A DNA stretch of 17,526 nucleotides from a bacterium (GCA_024206195.1 JAAGZO010000427.1:1-17526); one strand, 5' to 3'; counted from the stretch's first letter, positions 8,330 to 16,158 are shown. The notes: a model not told the origin generated them from the letters alone. Translations and numbers: made by a program.

Positions 8330-8476
8330 TTATTCTTCGTCTTCAGCACCCACAATCAGATCTTCCAGAGTGAATGGAAGGTCAGGGATACCCTCTTCAT
8401 GTCCAGTTAAGGGATTCTGCGGATGGGTAATATCTACCTGCACACCATGTTCTTTGGCTATCTGAGCAATGAGCAT
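8330..8476 (-). pseudogene. C-terminal gene fragment (48 codons), unrecognised
   Basis: The minus frame MLIAQIAKEHGVQVDITHPQ continues to an acidic end, IVGAEDEE, and a TAA. Just upstream, in frame, NH-stop-DRMLIAQ suggests a longer gene broken by a TAG at 8483-8485. DRMLIAQ resembles a stretch common near the end of PIN toxins, but the rest does not clearly fit. There is no convincing ribosome site at the ATG. It is most likely a decayed remnant. Confidence 0.3.
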
Positions 8477-8541
8477 ACGGTCCTAATGATTGAAACGAGA
8501 ACTGAGGTACCCCACGGGGGGATAAACCCGCTACCTTACTA

Positions 8542-8547
8542 TATAAT
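8542..8547 (+). promoter_or_regulatory. Possible -10 element of the DUF4145/Abi-alpha operon
   Basis: A perfect TATAAT lies 100 bases before the first gene, in an ACTATATAATACCC context. No TTGACA-like element stands 16-18 bases upstream; GGGATA is there instead. The call rests on the -10 alone. Confidence 0.3.
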
Positions 8548-8647
8548 ACCCTTTCACATTTCTGGGCCAGTTTTCTGCTTGCCTTTTGTTGGACATTCTG
8601 ATTTCATGGATGGCGATTAGTTAATAATATGTAAAGAGAGAGATGTC

Positions 8648-9352
8648 ATGTCAGAGTTGGTCGCCAATTGCCCCCGATGTAATTCTAAACGGATCACCTT
8701 CATACTTCATAATTCAATCCAAACTCATAATGAACATGGTTGGCAACGATGGTGGGAAGCATTCTGTATTTGCCGTAACTGTTTGAGACCTACTATCTTT
8801 GTTCTTTCACAAAAAAATATAAAAGATAAAAACGCATTCAAAGATGGCCTTGAAGGCATACCTGTTTCTGTAAATAATTATCTACGTGTAGAAGGGTTTA
8901 TAAGTTTAAAGGACACTGTTTCCACCGGGCCGCCAGAGCATATTCCAGATAAAATAAAGGCCATATTCAATGAAGGAGCTACCTGTTTAGCGGTCAATTG
9001 CAATAATGCCTCAGCGACTATGTTCAGACTCTGCGTTGATATTGCAACGAACAAACTACTGACAGCATCAACCACTCAGGACTTGAGTACAAAAGAAGTG
9101 AAAAGACTCAAATACAGTCTTGGTCACAGGCTCCAATGGCTTTTTGACAATGCCCTGTTACCTGAATCGCTACACGATCTTTCAACTTGTATAAAGGATG
9201 ATGGAAATGCTGGCGCACATGATGGCACATTAGCCAAAGACGATGCTGAAGACCTTCTTGACTTTACTGTTGAACTTTTGAAAAGGCTATACACAGAACC
9301 GGAACGATTGAGACTTGCTAAAGAGAGAAGGGAAGCCAGACGACAATCATAA
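8648..9352 (+). CDS. DUF4145 domain protein with N-terminal zinc ribbon
   Basis: This 234-aa cytosolic protein begins with a probable zinc-binding ribbon, CPRC (Cys8, Cys11) and CICRNC (Cys42, Cys45). The C-terminal half fits DUF4145. A helical region (MFRLCVDIATNKLL, LGHRLQWLF) precedes the conserved turn GNAGAHDG and a helix DAEDLLDFTVELLKRLY. DUF4145 proteins are frequent in defence islands, alone or fused to restriction subunits, and their biochemical role is unresolved. The ATG follows AGAGAGAG; an ATG five bases earlier is in another frame. The downstream Abi-alpha gene starts 37 bases after its stop, so the two probably form one unit. The domain call comes from motif memory and is good but not decisive. 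Confidence 0.75.
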   Translation: MSELVANCPRCNSKRITFILHNSIQTHNEHGWQRWWEAFCICRNCLRPTIFVLSQKNIKDKNAFKDGLEGIPVSVNNYLRVEGFISLKDTVSTGPPEHIPDKIKAIFNEGATCLAVNCNNASATMFRLCVDIATNKLLTASTTQDLSTKEVKRLKYSLGHRLQWLFDNALLPESLHDLSTCIKDDGNAGAHDGTLAKDDAEDLLDFTVELLKRLYTEPERLRLAKERREARRQS

Positions 9353-9389
9353 TTAGCACTGCTGAACAAAAAAAAAAGGTAAACCATTC

Positions 9390-10076
9390 ATGACTGATGA
9401 GATCAATGCAGTTACTGAAGTAGCCAAGACAACAGGCAAGGCCATTGATGCATCCAGAGAGGTTGGAGGGTTCATCTCAAAGTTCATAGAAGGTCCCCTT
9501 GAACAGGGCATGGGGATCTTTGAAGACAAACTAAAGTATATGCGTTGGGAACGACAGGTTGCACTCATGGACAAGGTCAACGACAAAATGACTGAACGAG
9601 GCCTTGAAGGTCCTACACAACCTGTTCCGATTAAGATCACCATCCCTTTATTACAGGCTGCCTCCGTGGAAGATGATGACAATCTACAGGAACTATGGGC
9701 TAATCTTCTTGTTAACGCTGCTGATAAGGACACTGGAGTTGAAGTGGTACGCAGTTTTATTACCATATTGAAGGATTTGACTTGGTTTGACGCTCAGATT
9801 TTACAGAAAGTTTATTCTATAGAACCCCCACCTGAATCTGACTTGGGCTTTTGGGAACTACCACAGGAGATCATTATGATTAAACGGAAAGAGCCGGTAG
9901 ATCTAAAAAAACCTAATGACGAAGTCGCGTTAGCTTTAGAAAATCTTTATCGCTTAAACTTGATTACATCAGCTATGTGGGCTGGTGCTGATGCGATTCG
10001 TGGTGGCTATCAAACCAGACTTGGCCGTAGGTTTTACGAAGCGTGTACAAATAAAAACCATGAATTTAACGGTTGA
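9390..10076 (+). CDS. Abi-alpha family protein (DUF4393), probable abortive infection
   Basis: This 228-aa protein shows the Abi-alpha plan. An amphipathic N-terminal helix with Gly-rich turns (VGGFISKFIEGPLEQGMGIFEDKLKY, about residues 25-50) is followed by a charged helix. The family hallmark EDDDNLQELWANLLVNAAD lies about residues 95-113. A C-terminal part around ENLYRLNLIT resembles a small winged helix, with LGRRFYEAC near the end. The family is linked to abortive infection and defence islands; the mechanism is not established. The start is ATG with a weak AAGGT site after a run of ten adenines (9368-9377). That run could cause polymerase slippage in the leader. It sits 37 bases after the DUF4145 gene, so they probably act as a pair. 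Confidence 0.8.
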   Translation: MTDEINAVTEVAKTTGKAIDASREVGGFISKFIEGPLEQGMGIFEDKLKYMRWERQVALMDKVNDKMTERGLEGPTQPVPIKITIPLLQAASVEDDDNLQELWANLLVNAADKDTGVEVVRSFITILKDLTWFDAQILQKVYSIEPPPESDLGFWELPQEIIMIKRKEPVDLKKPNDEVALALENLYRLNLITSAMWAGADAIRGGYQTRLGRRFYEACTNKNHEFNG

Positions 10077-10645
10077 CATCAGGTCCCAACTCAGGGGACT
10101 AATTTGGTCACCAACAGAGAATCCCGATATGGGAAGAGGTCTGACACATAAGGACTTCAGGGTTTGAAATTGCAGATCCCCCTCAACTCCACCATATCCA
10201 AAAAGTTTCTATAATTATGTAGCCCCGAGACTGCCCTTGAATCATAGGGATTGGAAGACAGAAAACCACGGACTTTGCCTATCATAGATCTGTACCCGGA
10301 CCATGAGTCTGCCATCCAAAGAAGTAATAGAATCCTGAACCCTATCTGCTATTTGCCAAATACACAAAACTATATGCAGCCCATACTCTAACTCGAAATC
10401 ATTCAGACTGACCTGCAGAAGTATCAAAAACTTCTCAACCGGTATACTAATTCATCATGAACCAAGAAAATGACTGTATGCAGCCTATATTTTAAGTTGG
10501 CTCGAATATGGTTTGACTTTTGCGCCAGTGAGTGTTTGCTTGTGAGGATGTCAACCTGATGAGAAACAGGTACTGGAAGTTGGAGTTCATGATGATTTAG
10601 TTATTGATGAAGTGGATCTGTTCTTTTTCTTATGGAGAGTTAAAA
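10077..10645. other. Gene-free region before the PEP-CTERM gene
   Basis: No supported gene. A TTGACA at 10073-10078 lacks a properly spaced -10. An imperfect direct repeat, CT(A/G)TATGCAGCC(C/T)ATA then T-rich TAA, occurs at about 10370-10391 and 10474-10495, 104 bases apart. A possible sigma-54 promoter lies at 10509-10523. No terminator with a T-run was found for the upstream operon. Confidence 0.5.
10509..10523 (+). promoter_or_regulatory. Possible sigma-54 promoter of the PEP-CTERM gene
   Basis: TGG (10509-10511) and TTGC (10520-10523) have the exact -24/-12 spacing, GG-N10-GC, of the sigma-54 consensus. The TTT after TGG does not match the preferred CAC. PEP-CTERM target genes are known in several lineages to be sigma-54 controlled through PrsK/PrsR-type regulators, which raises the prior. 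The leader would be about 110 bases. Confidence 0.4.
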
Positions 10646-11275
10646 ATGCAAAAGCTTACTGTGTTCGTGTTGAGTTGTTTGTTTTTATTGAGTTTATTTT
10701 CTTCTGTGAATGCCGAATTAATCACTATTGGTACTGCAGATTATGATTCAAATGGTAGCGGTGTAATTGATACTAATGAGAGTTACAATCTGATTTGGGA
10801 TGATGATATCAACTTGATATGGTTGGATTATAATAAAAACGGCAATTGGAATACACTGACATCCTGGTCAAATGGACTTGAATCTTTTTTAACATATAAT
10901 TTAGACTCATCTTATAATGTATCCTGGGACTTAATGGAGAGTTGGAGTTTGCCATCCCTCTCAGATTTGGGATCTCTTTTTTGGGAAATAAAAGGTTCAG
11001 GATATGAAAATAATTTTGTAAACTTACCAAGTATCTACTCAAATTTCAGGTACTGGTCCAGTACGCAACACATCATGGTCCCATATCTTTACTGGACTAC
11101 TACCCAGTATTATCCAAGTTACCATACAGCCAAAAACGAAGTGCTCAGCTACAACGGTTTAGCGGCGCGCAGCGGACAAGTTTCAATAGCTCCGGTACCT
11201 GAGCCAGCGACCATGCTCCTCTTTGGTATTGGTCTCCTTGGTCTTGCAGGGGTTAACAGAAATAAGCAAAAATGA
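10646..11275 (+). CDS. PEP-CTERM sorted exoprotein with DUF1566-like domain
   Basis: This is a 209-aa exported protein. The signal peptide MQKLTVFVLSCLFLLSLFSS is followed by a likely cut after VNA. The body has the features of DUF1566/Lcl-type domains: INLIWLDYNKNG, then SWSLPSLSDLGSLF, then FRYWSSTQ and YWTTTQYYPSY, and an aromatic-rich end. The C-terminus VPEPATMLLFGIGLLGLAG plus NRNKQK is a textbook PEP-CTERM: PEP box, hydrophobic helix and basic tail. That tail is processed by an exosortase (EpsH/XrtA type) for delivery to the surface or exopolysaccharide. The ATG at 10646 is chosen over one at 10604 because GGAGAG precedes it by a normal spacing and the signal peptide starts there. It is a lone gene. 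Confidence 0.85.
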   Translation: MQKLTVFVLSCLFLLSLFSSVNAELITIGTADYDSNGSGVIDTNESYNLIWDDDINLIWLDYNKNGNWNTLTSWSNGLESFLTYNLDSSYNVSWDLMESWSLPSLSDLGSLFWEIKGSGYENNFVNLPSIYSNFRYWSSTQHIMVPYLYWTTTQYYPSYHTAKNEVLSYNGLAARSGQVSIAPVPEPATMLLFGIGLLGLAGVNRNKQK

Positions 11276-11416
11276 GTATATTTCAATAACACAATCAATA
11301 GGCGGGGCCATTGTTGTCGTTGAGAATAACGTTGGTCTTCCGGACCTGAACCAAAAAAAAAATAGACCTCACTATAATCAATACCAGCAACTCTGATGTA
11401 TCTACCCGAGTCCCCG

Positions 11417-11497
11417 ATACAGATCTGTATTCATTGGTTTTTGATCAAAATTTCGTATCGTATCGGGTTTATTCACCGACATTGTACCTTATACAAT
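11417..11497. promoter_or_regulatory. Palindromes upstream of the MsrA gene
   Basis: ATACAGATCTGTAT (11417-11430) is a perfect 14-bp palindrome. ATTGTA-N5-TACAAT (11481-11486, 11492-11497) overlaps a TATACA that could serve as -10. CCCGATAC (11413-11420) and GTATCGGG (11460-11467) are also inverted. Together they look like operator DNA or a long leader hairpin. The regulator is unknown. Confidence 0.4.
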
Positions 11498-11542
11498 CCG
11501 TGCTTATCTTTAATTAATCCAACCCGAAAAGGACACAGAAAA

Positions 11543-12313
11543 ATGAAATATAAACCTATTGCAAACCTCCTACAATATCTACTGTTGGCCTTGTTCATGG
11601 TGTTCCCAGGTCTTGCAGTTGATGCTCAGACCACCACGAATGACTCAGGAACTGATAGAGACATTATGGGAAAAGCCCTACCGCCCATTGACCAGAATCC
11701 GTCAAAGGTTTTTGACACTGCCGCTTTTGGATTAGGGTGATTTTGGGGTATTGAATCCCAGTTTGGGATTATCGAAGGCGTAATCAGGACCCGAGTGGGC
11801 TATGCAGGAGGCAACACGGATTCGCCGACTTATAGAAGTATGGGCGACCATACTGAAACCGTGCAAGTGGACTTTGACCCGAAAAAGGTCACCTACCGTC
11901 AGTTATTAGATATCTTTTGGAACAGCCACCGTTACACCCAGCAGACAGGCATACCCCAATATAAAAATGCGATCTTTTATCACAACGCAGATCAACGCCA
12001 ACAGGCCCTGGCATCCAAGGACGCCCTGGAACAGAGCAGCGGTAAGACGGTTCGGACCGACATTGTGTCTTTGAAGTCTTTCACTCTAGCAGAAGATTAC
12101 CACCAAAAATACCTCTTCAAACATTCTGCCTTGAAGCATTTTCTTGATAAATTTTATACACGCCATGCAGACCTTGTGGATTCAACGGCCGCTGCCCGTC
12201 TCAACGGCTATGCTGGGAAGAACGGAACCAAGGAACAGTTTTTACGTGAACTCCAAAGCTTGGGGATGAGTGAGGAAGGGAAGAAGGTATTGAAGGAACT
12301 GGTAATAAAATAG
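11543..12313 (+). CDS. msrA: Selenoprotein methionine sulfoxide reductase MsrA, exported
   Basis: Read with UGA (11738-11740) as selenocysteine, this gives a 256-aa MsrA that reduces methionine-S-sulfoxide in proteins. A signal peptide (MKYKPIANLLQYLLLALFMV, likely cut near VDAQ) sends it out of the cytoplasm. The active site reads FGLG-U66-FWGIE where the family has GCFWG. After it come the family landmarks GYAGGN, PTYRSMGDHTETVQVDFDP and AEDYHQKYL. The frame is continuous on both sides of the UGA. A hairpin at SECIS distance follows (11754-11770). No cysteine occurs anywhere in the protein, so there is no resolving Cys and Sec is the sole redox residue. The ATG is preceded by GGA nine bases away. 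The in-frame ATG at 11795 lies past the catalytic residue and is not a real start. Confidence 0.88.
11754..11770 (+). promoter_or_regulatory. Bacterial SECIS-like hairpin of msrA
   Basis: AATCCCA (11754-11760), a GTT loop and TGGGATT (11764-11770) form a perfect 7-bp stem inside the coding frame. The loop begins 20 bases after the UGA and its first base is G. This fits the general bacterial SECIS model, a short stem with an apical G-containing loop roughly 16-37 bases from the UGA, as needed for SelB binding. Confidence 0.7.
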
Positions 12314-12433
12314 AAAGATCTTCAGTATGTTTTCCTTTCATGCCAGCTGTGGGCGTCCGCCCTGATTAGAGGCCTATTCAGACATCGATACCTCCCCTTA
12401 TCACAGATGCCATAACAACCATTCAGGCGGGAG

Positions 12434-12668
12434 AAACCCGGGTGCTGGTCGCCCGGAGCGAGCGCAGCGAGTGAGGAACCGGCCAAAGCACGGAAGGGTT
12501 TCGGCTCGCCGGCTGGATAAAGAAAAGAGGACTGATGTTATTGGTCTTTTTTATTTCTTTTTAGAACCAATGCTTAAAACCCTTCCGTGCTGGCGGCAAG
12601 CCTCGATAGCTCCGCTGACGCTGCGCTCTCTACGTTTACCTGGCACCCGGGTTTTAACTTGGTTCTAA
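12434..12668. repeat. Nested inverted-repeat element, MITE/REP-like
   Basis: Two GC-rich units of about 70 bp face each other. Outer ends AAACCCGGGTGC (12434-12445) and GCACCCGGGTTT (12643-12654) are perfectly inverted. Inner ends AGCACGGAAGGGTTT (12487-12501) and its inverse (12577-12591) are also perfect. The AT-rich middle folds too. In addition TTAGAACCAA (12561-12570) pairs with TTGGTTCTAA (12659-12668), and TTAAAACCC (12574-12582) with GGGTTTTAA (12649-12657), so two alternative folds compete. There is no transposase. A short nonautonomous transposable or REP-type repeat is likely; an attC-like site for 12561-12668 is a weaker option. Confidence 0.65.
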
Positions 12669-12845
12669 GGCTCTCTCATGGGAGGCTGTCATTCTTTCGC
12701 TTTTACGCCAATAAAGCTGATGTCGTTTTATAATAAGGCAGACATCCGCCTGCCAGCCAGCCCAGAATCTGTCTTGATGGTACCTGCAGCAACACTGGGA
12801 CTGGATTGATGGTAATCATGCTATGGGCCATCCAGTTCGATATTT

Positions 12846-12946
12846 ATCTTAAATTAAGATTCAAAATTCATACAACTTTTATTTGGTTCCAAAACCTCTA
12901 ATACTATGCTCTTTTAGAGAAAATGGAACTAAATACAACTTGTTGT
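12846..12946. repeat. Palindrome cluster downstream of the helicase gene
   Basis: Three structures lie within 101 bases. ATCTTAA-A-TTAAGAT (12846-12860) is perfect. A hairpin pairs TATTTGGTTCCA (12880-12891) with TGGAACTAAATA (12924-12935, one G-T) and carries an inner stem CTCTAA/TTAGAG (12896-12901, 12914-12919). ACAACTTGTTGT (12935-12946) is perfect. All sit just past the 3' end of the helicase gene. They could be a terminator, a single-strand or replication origin, or the element's attachment region. Confidence 0.5.
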
Positions 12947-12974
12947 TATTACTTAAAATATTTTCAGTATTTAT

Positions 12975-14987
12975 CTAAATTTTATTTTCTGGCAGGATGA
13001 ATCTCACTGGATTCCCCCTGCCTTTTGCGTTGGTCATTAAGATACCTTCTTCGTCTATCATATTTTTGAAAACATCAGTTTTTATTGCCTTGGAAACAGT
13101 ACTATGGGTGTAATTAAACGTCTGTTGCAACTCAGCAAATGATATCTCACCATATAATTCAATTTTACCCCGTAACCACATCCCAAGAATTTCAGCACGT
13201 TCTTCATTTTTGGTCGTTTTCTGCTTTAGCACTTTCAGTTCTTTTGGTTTCCAATCATTGATAACTATGTTTGGCATTTCGCTTTCAATGGATGTTCTGA
13301 TTACTTTTTCCATTTTAATATTACCACCAGTAAAATAATACAGCTCAACAGGTTGACAGTTGCCATTGCTGTCCATAGCTGTCCTACACCTAACCCGGTT
13401 AAAAAACTGGATCATGTCATCAACGATTAACAAATCTTTTAGATGATTCGCATCTGACCAAGCTGTACCAGTAGTATTTACATACTGATCTATTTGATTA
13501 ATTGCCATCACAGCTGCAGTATAATAATGATCTGGTCTTCTGTGCCAGCCAATAACCATGGCTTTATTAAAAGCTTTAAAATCGTTACTGCCTCTTGCAT
13601 CTTGACTACCCCAGTGAATGAATTTCACCCTTTTTTTATAAGGATTGTGCTTTAAAAATAGTGGGACTACATCCATGTAAGTTACCACCAGAAGCTTATC
13701 ATTTGGGGACAGTATGTTACCGATTACTTTCAGGTAGGCGATTACGATTTCATTATGCTTGTTATCTTTTTTGGGTTTGTTATAAATTGCCCATTTGGAT
13801 TGTTTTGGACCATTAAAAGAACAAATATTTAATGTTACGTTTGAATAGTTTCTTGATGCTATTTTATTTATAATCGCAATATTATGGCCATTAATAGATC
13901 TAAAGTCATATTCAGGATTTATTGTAGCAGTGGCATCAAGGACAACCACTGAACCAAACTTACCACTTAAGTTTTCCTCACGATGGCAAATAACATTGTT
14001 CCCTTCTACAATGTGTGTGTATCTTCCATCAATAACATAAACTACCCGATTAAGAAGCTTTTCAACTTTTTCCCTGTCTGGATCAGAATTATTCAGTTTT
14101 CCTCGTATCCGGGGCAATATGTTGAAGTGACCAGCAGATATCTTTCTTAAAAATGGTAATAGGTCTTTTTTAAGGGCTTGATGGTATTGCTTGAACTTAC
14201 CATCATATTTGTATGTTCCATTGTTTTTTTGAATAAATATCACATCATTAAAATTGGCAAGCATATCAGCAACTTTATGAAGGCCAACATCTCTTTTTAG
14301 GATGGCGATCGCATCAATAATTTCATTAGTACCAAAACTTACACGTTTAATCAGATCTATTCGCTCATCAATAATTACAATATCTCTCTGTTTGCTATTG
14401 TATGTTTTTAATGCTTCAATATTTTTACCACTATCACTACGTTTGATGCACATTGCATGCGTAATTATTGTTATTCGTGGTAAATCATTAATGGGATGCC
14501 ACAGTTTGTGTTGAGGGTATTTATCGCTAATAGAGTAATAAACTCCAGCTACTTCTTTTCCTGCAAGTTTATTGATTGTTTCTGCTGCTTCAATAGCCAC
14601 GGATACTTCAGACACAACCAAAAGCCCGGACATTCCCTTTTTTGAAATTTCCGATAGATATACAGTTGCGGAAACGGTTTTGGCCGAGCCAGTTGCTGCA
14701 GGGCTTACAAGTTGTATTGATTCTCCCTTACTGTTCAAATCGACACAATCATTGTAAATCAAACAAAATTGAATGAATCCATCTCTTATTTTTCCGCCAC
14801 AGTGAAAGTCCGAATTGAGATCATTAATCCTGGTTTCCATAAGGCCAACAAAATCATTTGGATGGATTGGTTGAATTCTTGGGACCATATAGATGTTTTT
14901 GTATGGTAAGGTTTTATTATTTACTGGCTTGGTACTGTTGACAATATTGTTGGCGTTGTGGCTTTTATTATTTGTTGTTTTTTTCAT
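12975..14987 (-). CDS. Superfamily 2 helicase with C-terminal winged helix, mobile-element type
   Basis: This 670-aa protein is probably the element's replication helicase. A disordered Asn/Lys-rich start (about 1-30) precedes motif I SPAATGSAKTVSA (about residues 94-106), motif II VIIDERIDL, motif III VVVLDATATIN and motif VI FFNRVRCRT. The C-terminal 70 residues include FAELQQTFNYTHSTVSKAIK, a winged-helix DNA-binding segment. Motif I is unusual: the Gly before the Lys of GxGKT is Ala (GSAKT). ATP binding may still occur because Lys-Thr is kept. The start ATG follows AGAGGA. It lies downstream of the BRO-N gene on the same strand, 123 bases apart, and is strikingly AT-rich compared with hsdM or msrA, a sign of transfer. 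Family placement beyond SF2 is inference. Confidence 0.7.
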   Translation of the reverse strand: MKKTTNNKSHNANNIVNSTKPVNNKTLPYKNIYMVPRIQPIHPNDFVGLMETRINDLNSDFHCGGKIRDGFIQFCLIYNDCVDLNSKGESIQLVSPAATGSAKTVSATVYLSEISKKGMSGLLVVSEVSVAIEAAETINKLAGKEVAGVYYSISDKYPQHKLWHPINDLPRITIITHAMCIKRSDSGKNIEALKTYNSKQRDIVIIDERIDLIKRVSFGTNEIIDAIAILKRDVGLHKVADMLANFNDVIFIQKNNGTYKYDGKFKQYHQALKKDLLPFLRKISAGHFNILPRIRGKLNNSDPDREKVEKLLNRVVYVIDGRYTHIVEGNNVICHREENLSGKFGSVVVLDATATINPEYDFRSINGHNIAIINKIASRNYSNVTLNICSFNGPKQSKWAIYNKPKKDNKHNEIVIAYLKVIGNILSPNDKLLVVTYMDVVPLFLKHNPYKKRVKFIHWGSQDARGSNDFKAFNKAMVIGWHRRPDHYYTAAVMAINQIDQYVNTTGTAWSDANHLKDLLIVDDMIQFFNRVRCRTAMDSNGNCQPVELYYFTGGNIKMEKVIRTSIESEMPNIVINDWKPKELKVLKQKTTKNEERAEILGMWLRGKIELYGEISFAELQQTFNYTHSTVSKAIKTDVFKNMIDEEGILMTNAKGRGNPVRFILPENKI

Positions 14988-15110
14988 ATAAAATTCCTCT
15001 TTTATAGGTAGCCCTACTCATATCCTGAGCCACGTTCCACTTCAGAAATTTGTAAATGCCATGTGGAAGGGCGTGGCTTGGATAAGAGCTGCCTTAATTT
15101 GACTGATACA

Positions 15111-15830
15111 TTATTTTCTAATTTGTTTCATATAATTCGGATTTTCAATAAGATGACGATGAAAATGTTGAATTACTTTTTCATGATAGATATTGACTGC
15201 CCTCAATTTTGGGTGTGCAATTTTCCGAGGATTCAATCCAAGTCGTCTGGACGCATATGAAAGCACTTTGCCAATCCGCTGGTTACAACCCCTTTGATCT
15301 ACGTTGAAAAAATCTTTTAACCAAGAGATGCTTCGAACGAGCTTCCAGGTATTGGAATCCTCCAATTGCCATCTAAAATATTCGATTTCTTGGTTTTTTA
15401 AATTTATTTCCTTAATTGCTTTTTCCATTTGCTGTTCTGCTAATCGTAGCCGTTGCAGATCACTCTGCCTCATTGAAGAAAAAATATGATGAGTAACCCA
15501 GCTTTTAAATTCATTTGGGTATTTAAGGTTGGATCTGGTTATGACACTATAAAGTCCTGCCTCTTTTATAACGATGTGAGGCATTTTCATACCTGCCGAT
15601 TTCACGGACATAGATTCATCAGGATCCAAATGCCTTATCATAGCGCTGGTATCGGAATACCCCAAAATATTCGTAAAATCTTTTGCCACAACCCAAAGGA
15701 CATTATCCCGCCTTAGCACCCTAATTTTACCAGGGCCAAAGCAATTATGGATTGTCATGATACTTATCATGTGCGGATGAGCGTCGAGTTTAGATTGATT
15801 TTCATTTTCGGAAGTATTATTTATAGTCAT
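15111..15830 (-). CDS. BRO-N domain protein, phage antirepressor-like
   Basis: This 239-aa protein carries a BRO-N domain at about residues 28-122: FGPGKIRVLRRDNVLWVVAK, DFTNILGYSDTSAMIRHLD, then IVIKEAGLYSVITRSN and FKSWVTHHIFSSMR. A coiled-coil-like helix follows (RLRLAEQQMEKAIKEINLKN). The C-terminal part (STRUCTURED around QRIGKVLSYASRRLG) probably binds DNA and is not a standard ANT domain that I recognise. BRO-N proteins act as antirepressors or regulators in phages, satellites and other mobile elements. The start ATG at 15830 overlaps the end of the AlpA-like gene by 14 bases, so they are co-transcribed. AAGGA stands nine bases before the start. Confidence 0.82.
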   Translation of the reverse strand: MTINNTSENENQSKLDAHPHMISIMTIHNCFGPGKIRVLRRDNVLWVVAKDFTNILGYSDTSAMIRHLDPDESMSVKSAGMKMPHIVIKEAGLYSVITRSNLKYPNEFKSWVTHHIFSSMRQSDLQRLRLAEQQMEKAIKEINLKNQEIEYFRWQLEDSNTWKLVRSISWLKDFFNVDQRGCNQRIGKVLSYASRRLGLNPRKIAHPKLRAVNIYHEKVIQHFHRHLIENPNYMKQIRK

Positions 15831-16101
15831 TTGTATTTTTCCTTTGGCCTTTGGTCAAGCCCTTTTGGTTTTTTAGGATTTCATCAGCTAAATCATGTGC
15901 ACCAGATTCAGTCCGGAAAGAAGAGGTCTCCACTTTGCTCTTTTCCATTATGGCAATGACGACTTCTTCATCATACCGGACTGATTTACCTATCTTGATA
16001 TAAGGGAAACCCTTACTTTTGAACCGATCATTTCGCAGAGTTTGCAGAGCACGACCTGTTATTGCGAATACTTCTTTTTCAGTGATGAACTTCTTGGTCA
16101 T
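15817..16101 (-). CDS. AlpA/excisionase-type helix-turn-helix regulator
   Basis: This 94-aa protein has a MerR-like winged helix at its N-terminus: FITEKEVFAITGRALQTLRN, DRFKSKGFPYIKIGKSVRYD, then EEVVIAIMEKS. It matches the AlpA/HTH_17 excisionase family, small regulators that activate or excise prophages and satellites. The charged C-terminal tail has no recognisable domain. The start is taken at ATG 16101, with a strong GGAGG six bases upstream, rather than an upstream in-frame ATG at 16164 that lacks a ribosome site. It is the first gene of the minus-strand module and overlaps the BRO-N gene by 14 bases. Confidence 0.82.
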   Translation of the reverse strand: MTKKFITEKEVFAITGRALQTLRNDRFKSKGFPYIKIGKSVRYDEEVVIAIMEKSKVETSSFRTESGAHDLADEILKNQKGLTKGQRKNTNDYK

Positions 16102-16130
16102 TAAAAACCTCCAAAAATTGACTTTTATTA

Positions 16131-16158
16131 TTAGTAGGCTGGAGTTTATATTTACCAA
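16131..16158 (-). promoter_or_regulatory. Possible promoter of the AlpA-BRO-helicase operon
   Basis: On the minus strand TTGGTA (16153-16158) and TACTAA (16131-16136) are 16 bases apart, about 30 bases before the AlpA-like start and its GGAGG. Spacing and position fit sigma-70; the hexamers are imperfect. Confidence 0.35.

Larger units (their letters stand above)
12314..12974. other. Gene-free region with repeat elements
   Basis: No gene is supported; a 65-codon plus frame (12471-12668) lies wholly inside the inverted repeat. Bases 12434-12668 form nested inverted repeats and 12846-12946 a cluster of palindromes, both listed separately. Bases 12314-12433 and 12669-12845 show nothing recognisable. 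Confidence 0.55.

Noticed and set aside
8423..8620. A 65-codon plus-strand ORF
   Set aside because: No ribosome site and no recognisable composition; it overlaps a likely gene remnant and the promoter region of the DUF4145 gene.
11795..12313. A separate 172-aa MsrA starting at the internal ATG
   Set aside because: It would lack the catalytic residue and first strand, has no ribosome site, and is in frame with the upstream part through the TGA.
12471..12668. A 65-codon plus-strand ORF
   Set aside because: It lies wholly within the inverted-repeat element and resembles no protein.
12561..12668. A second integron attC site
   Set aside because: The fold and AAC/GTT ends are suggestive, but the spacer regions pair fully and the outer boxes do not match attC consensus; the facing-repeat explanation covers more of the sequence.
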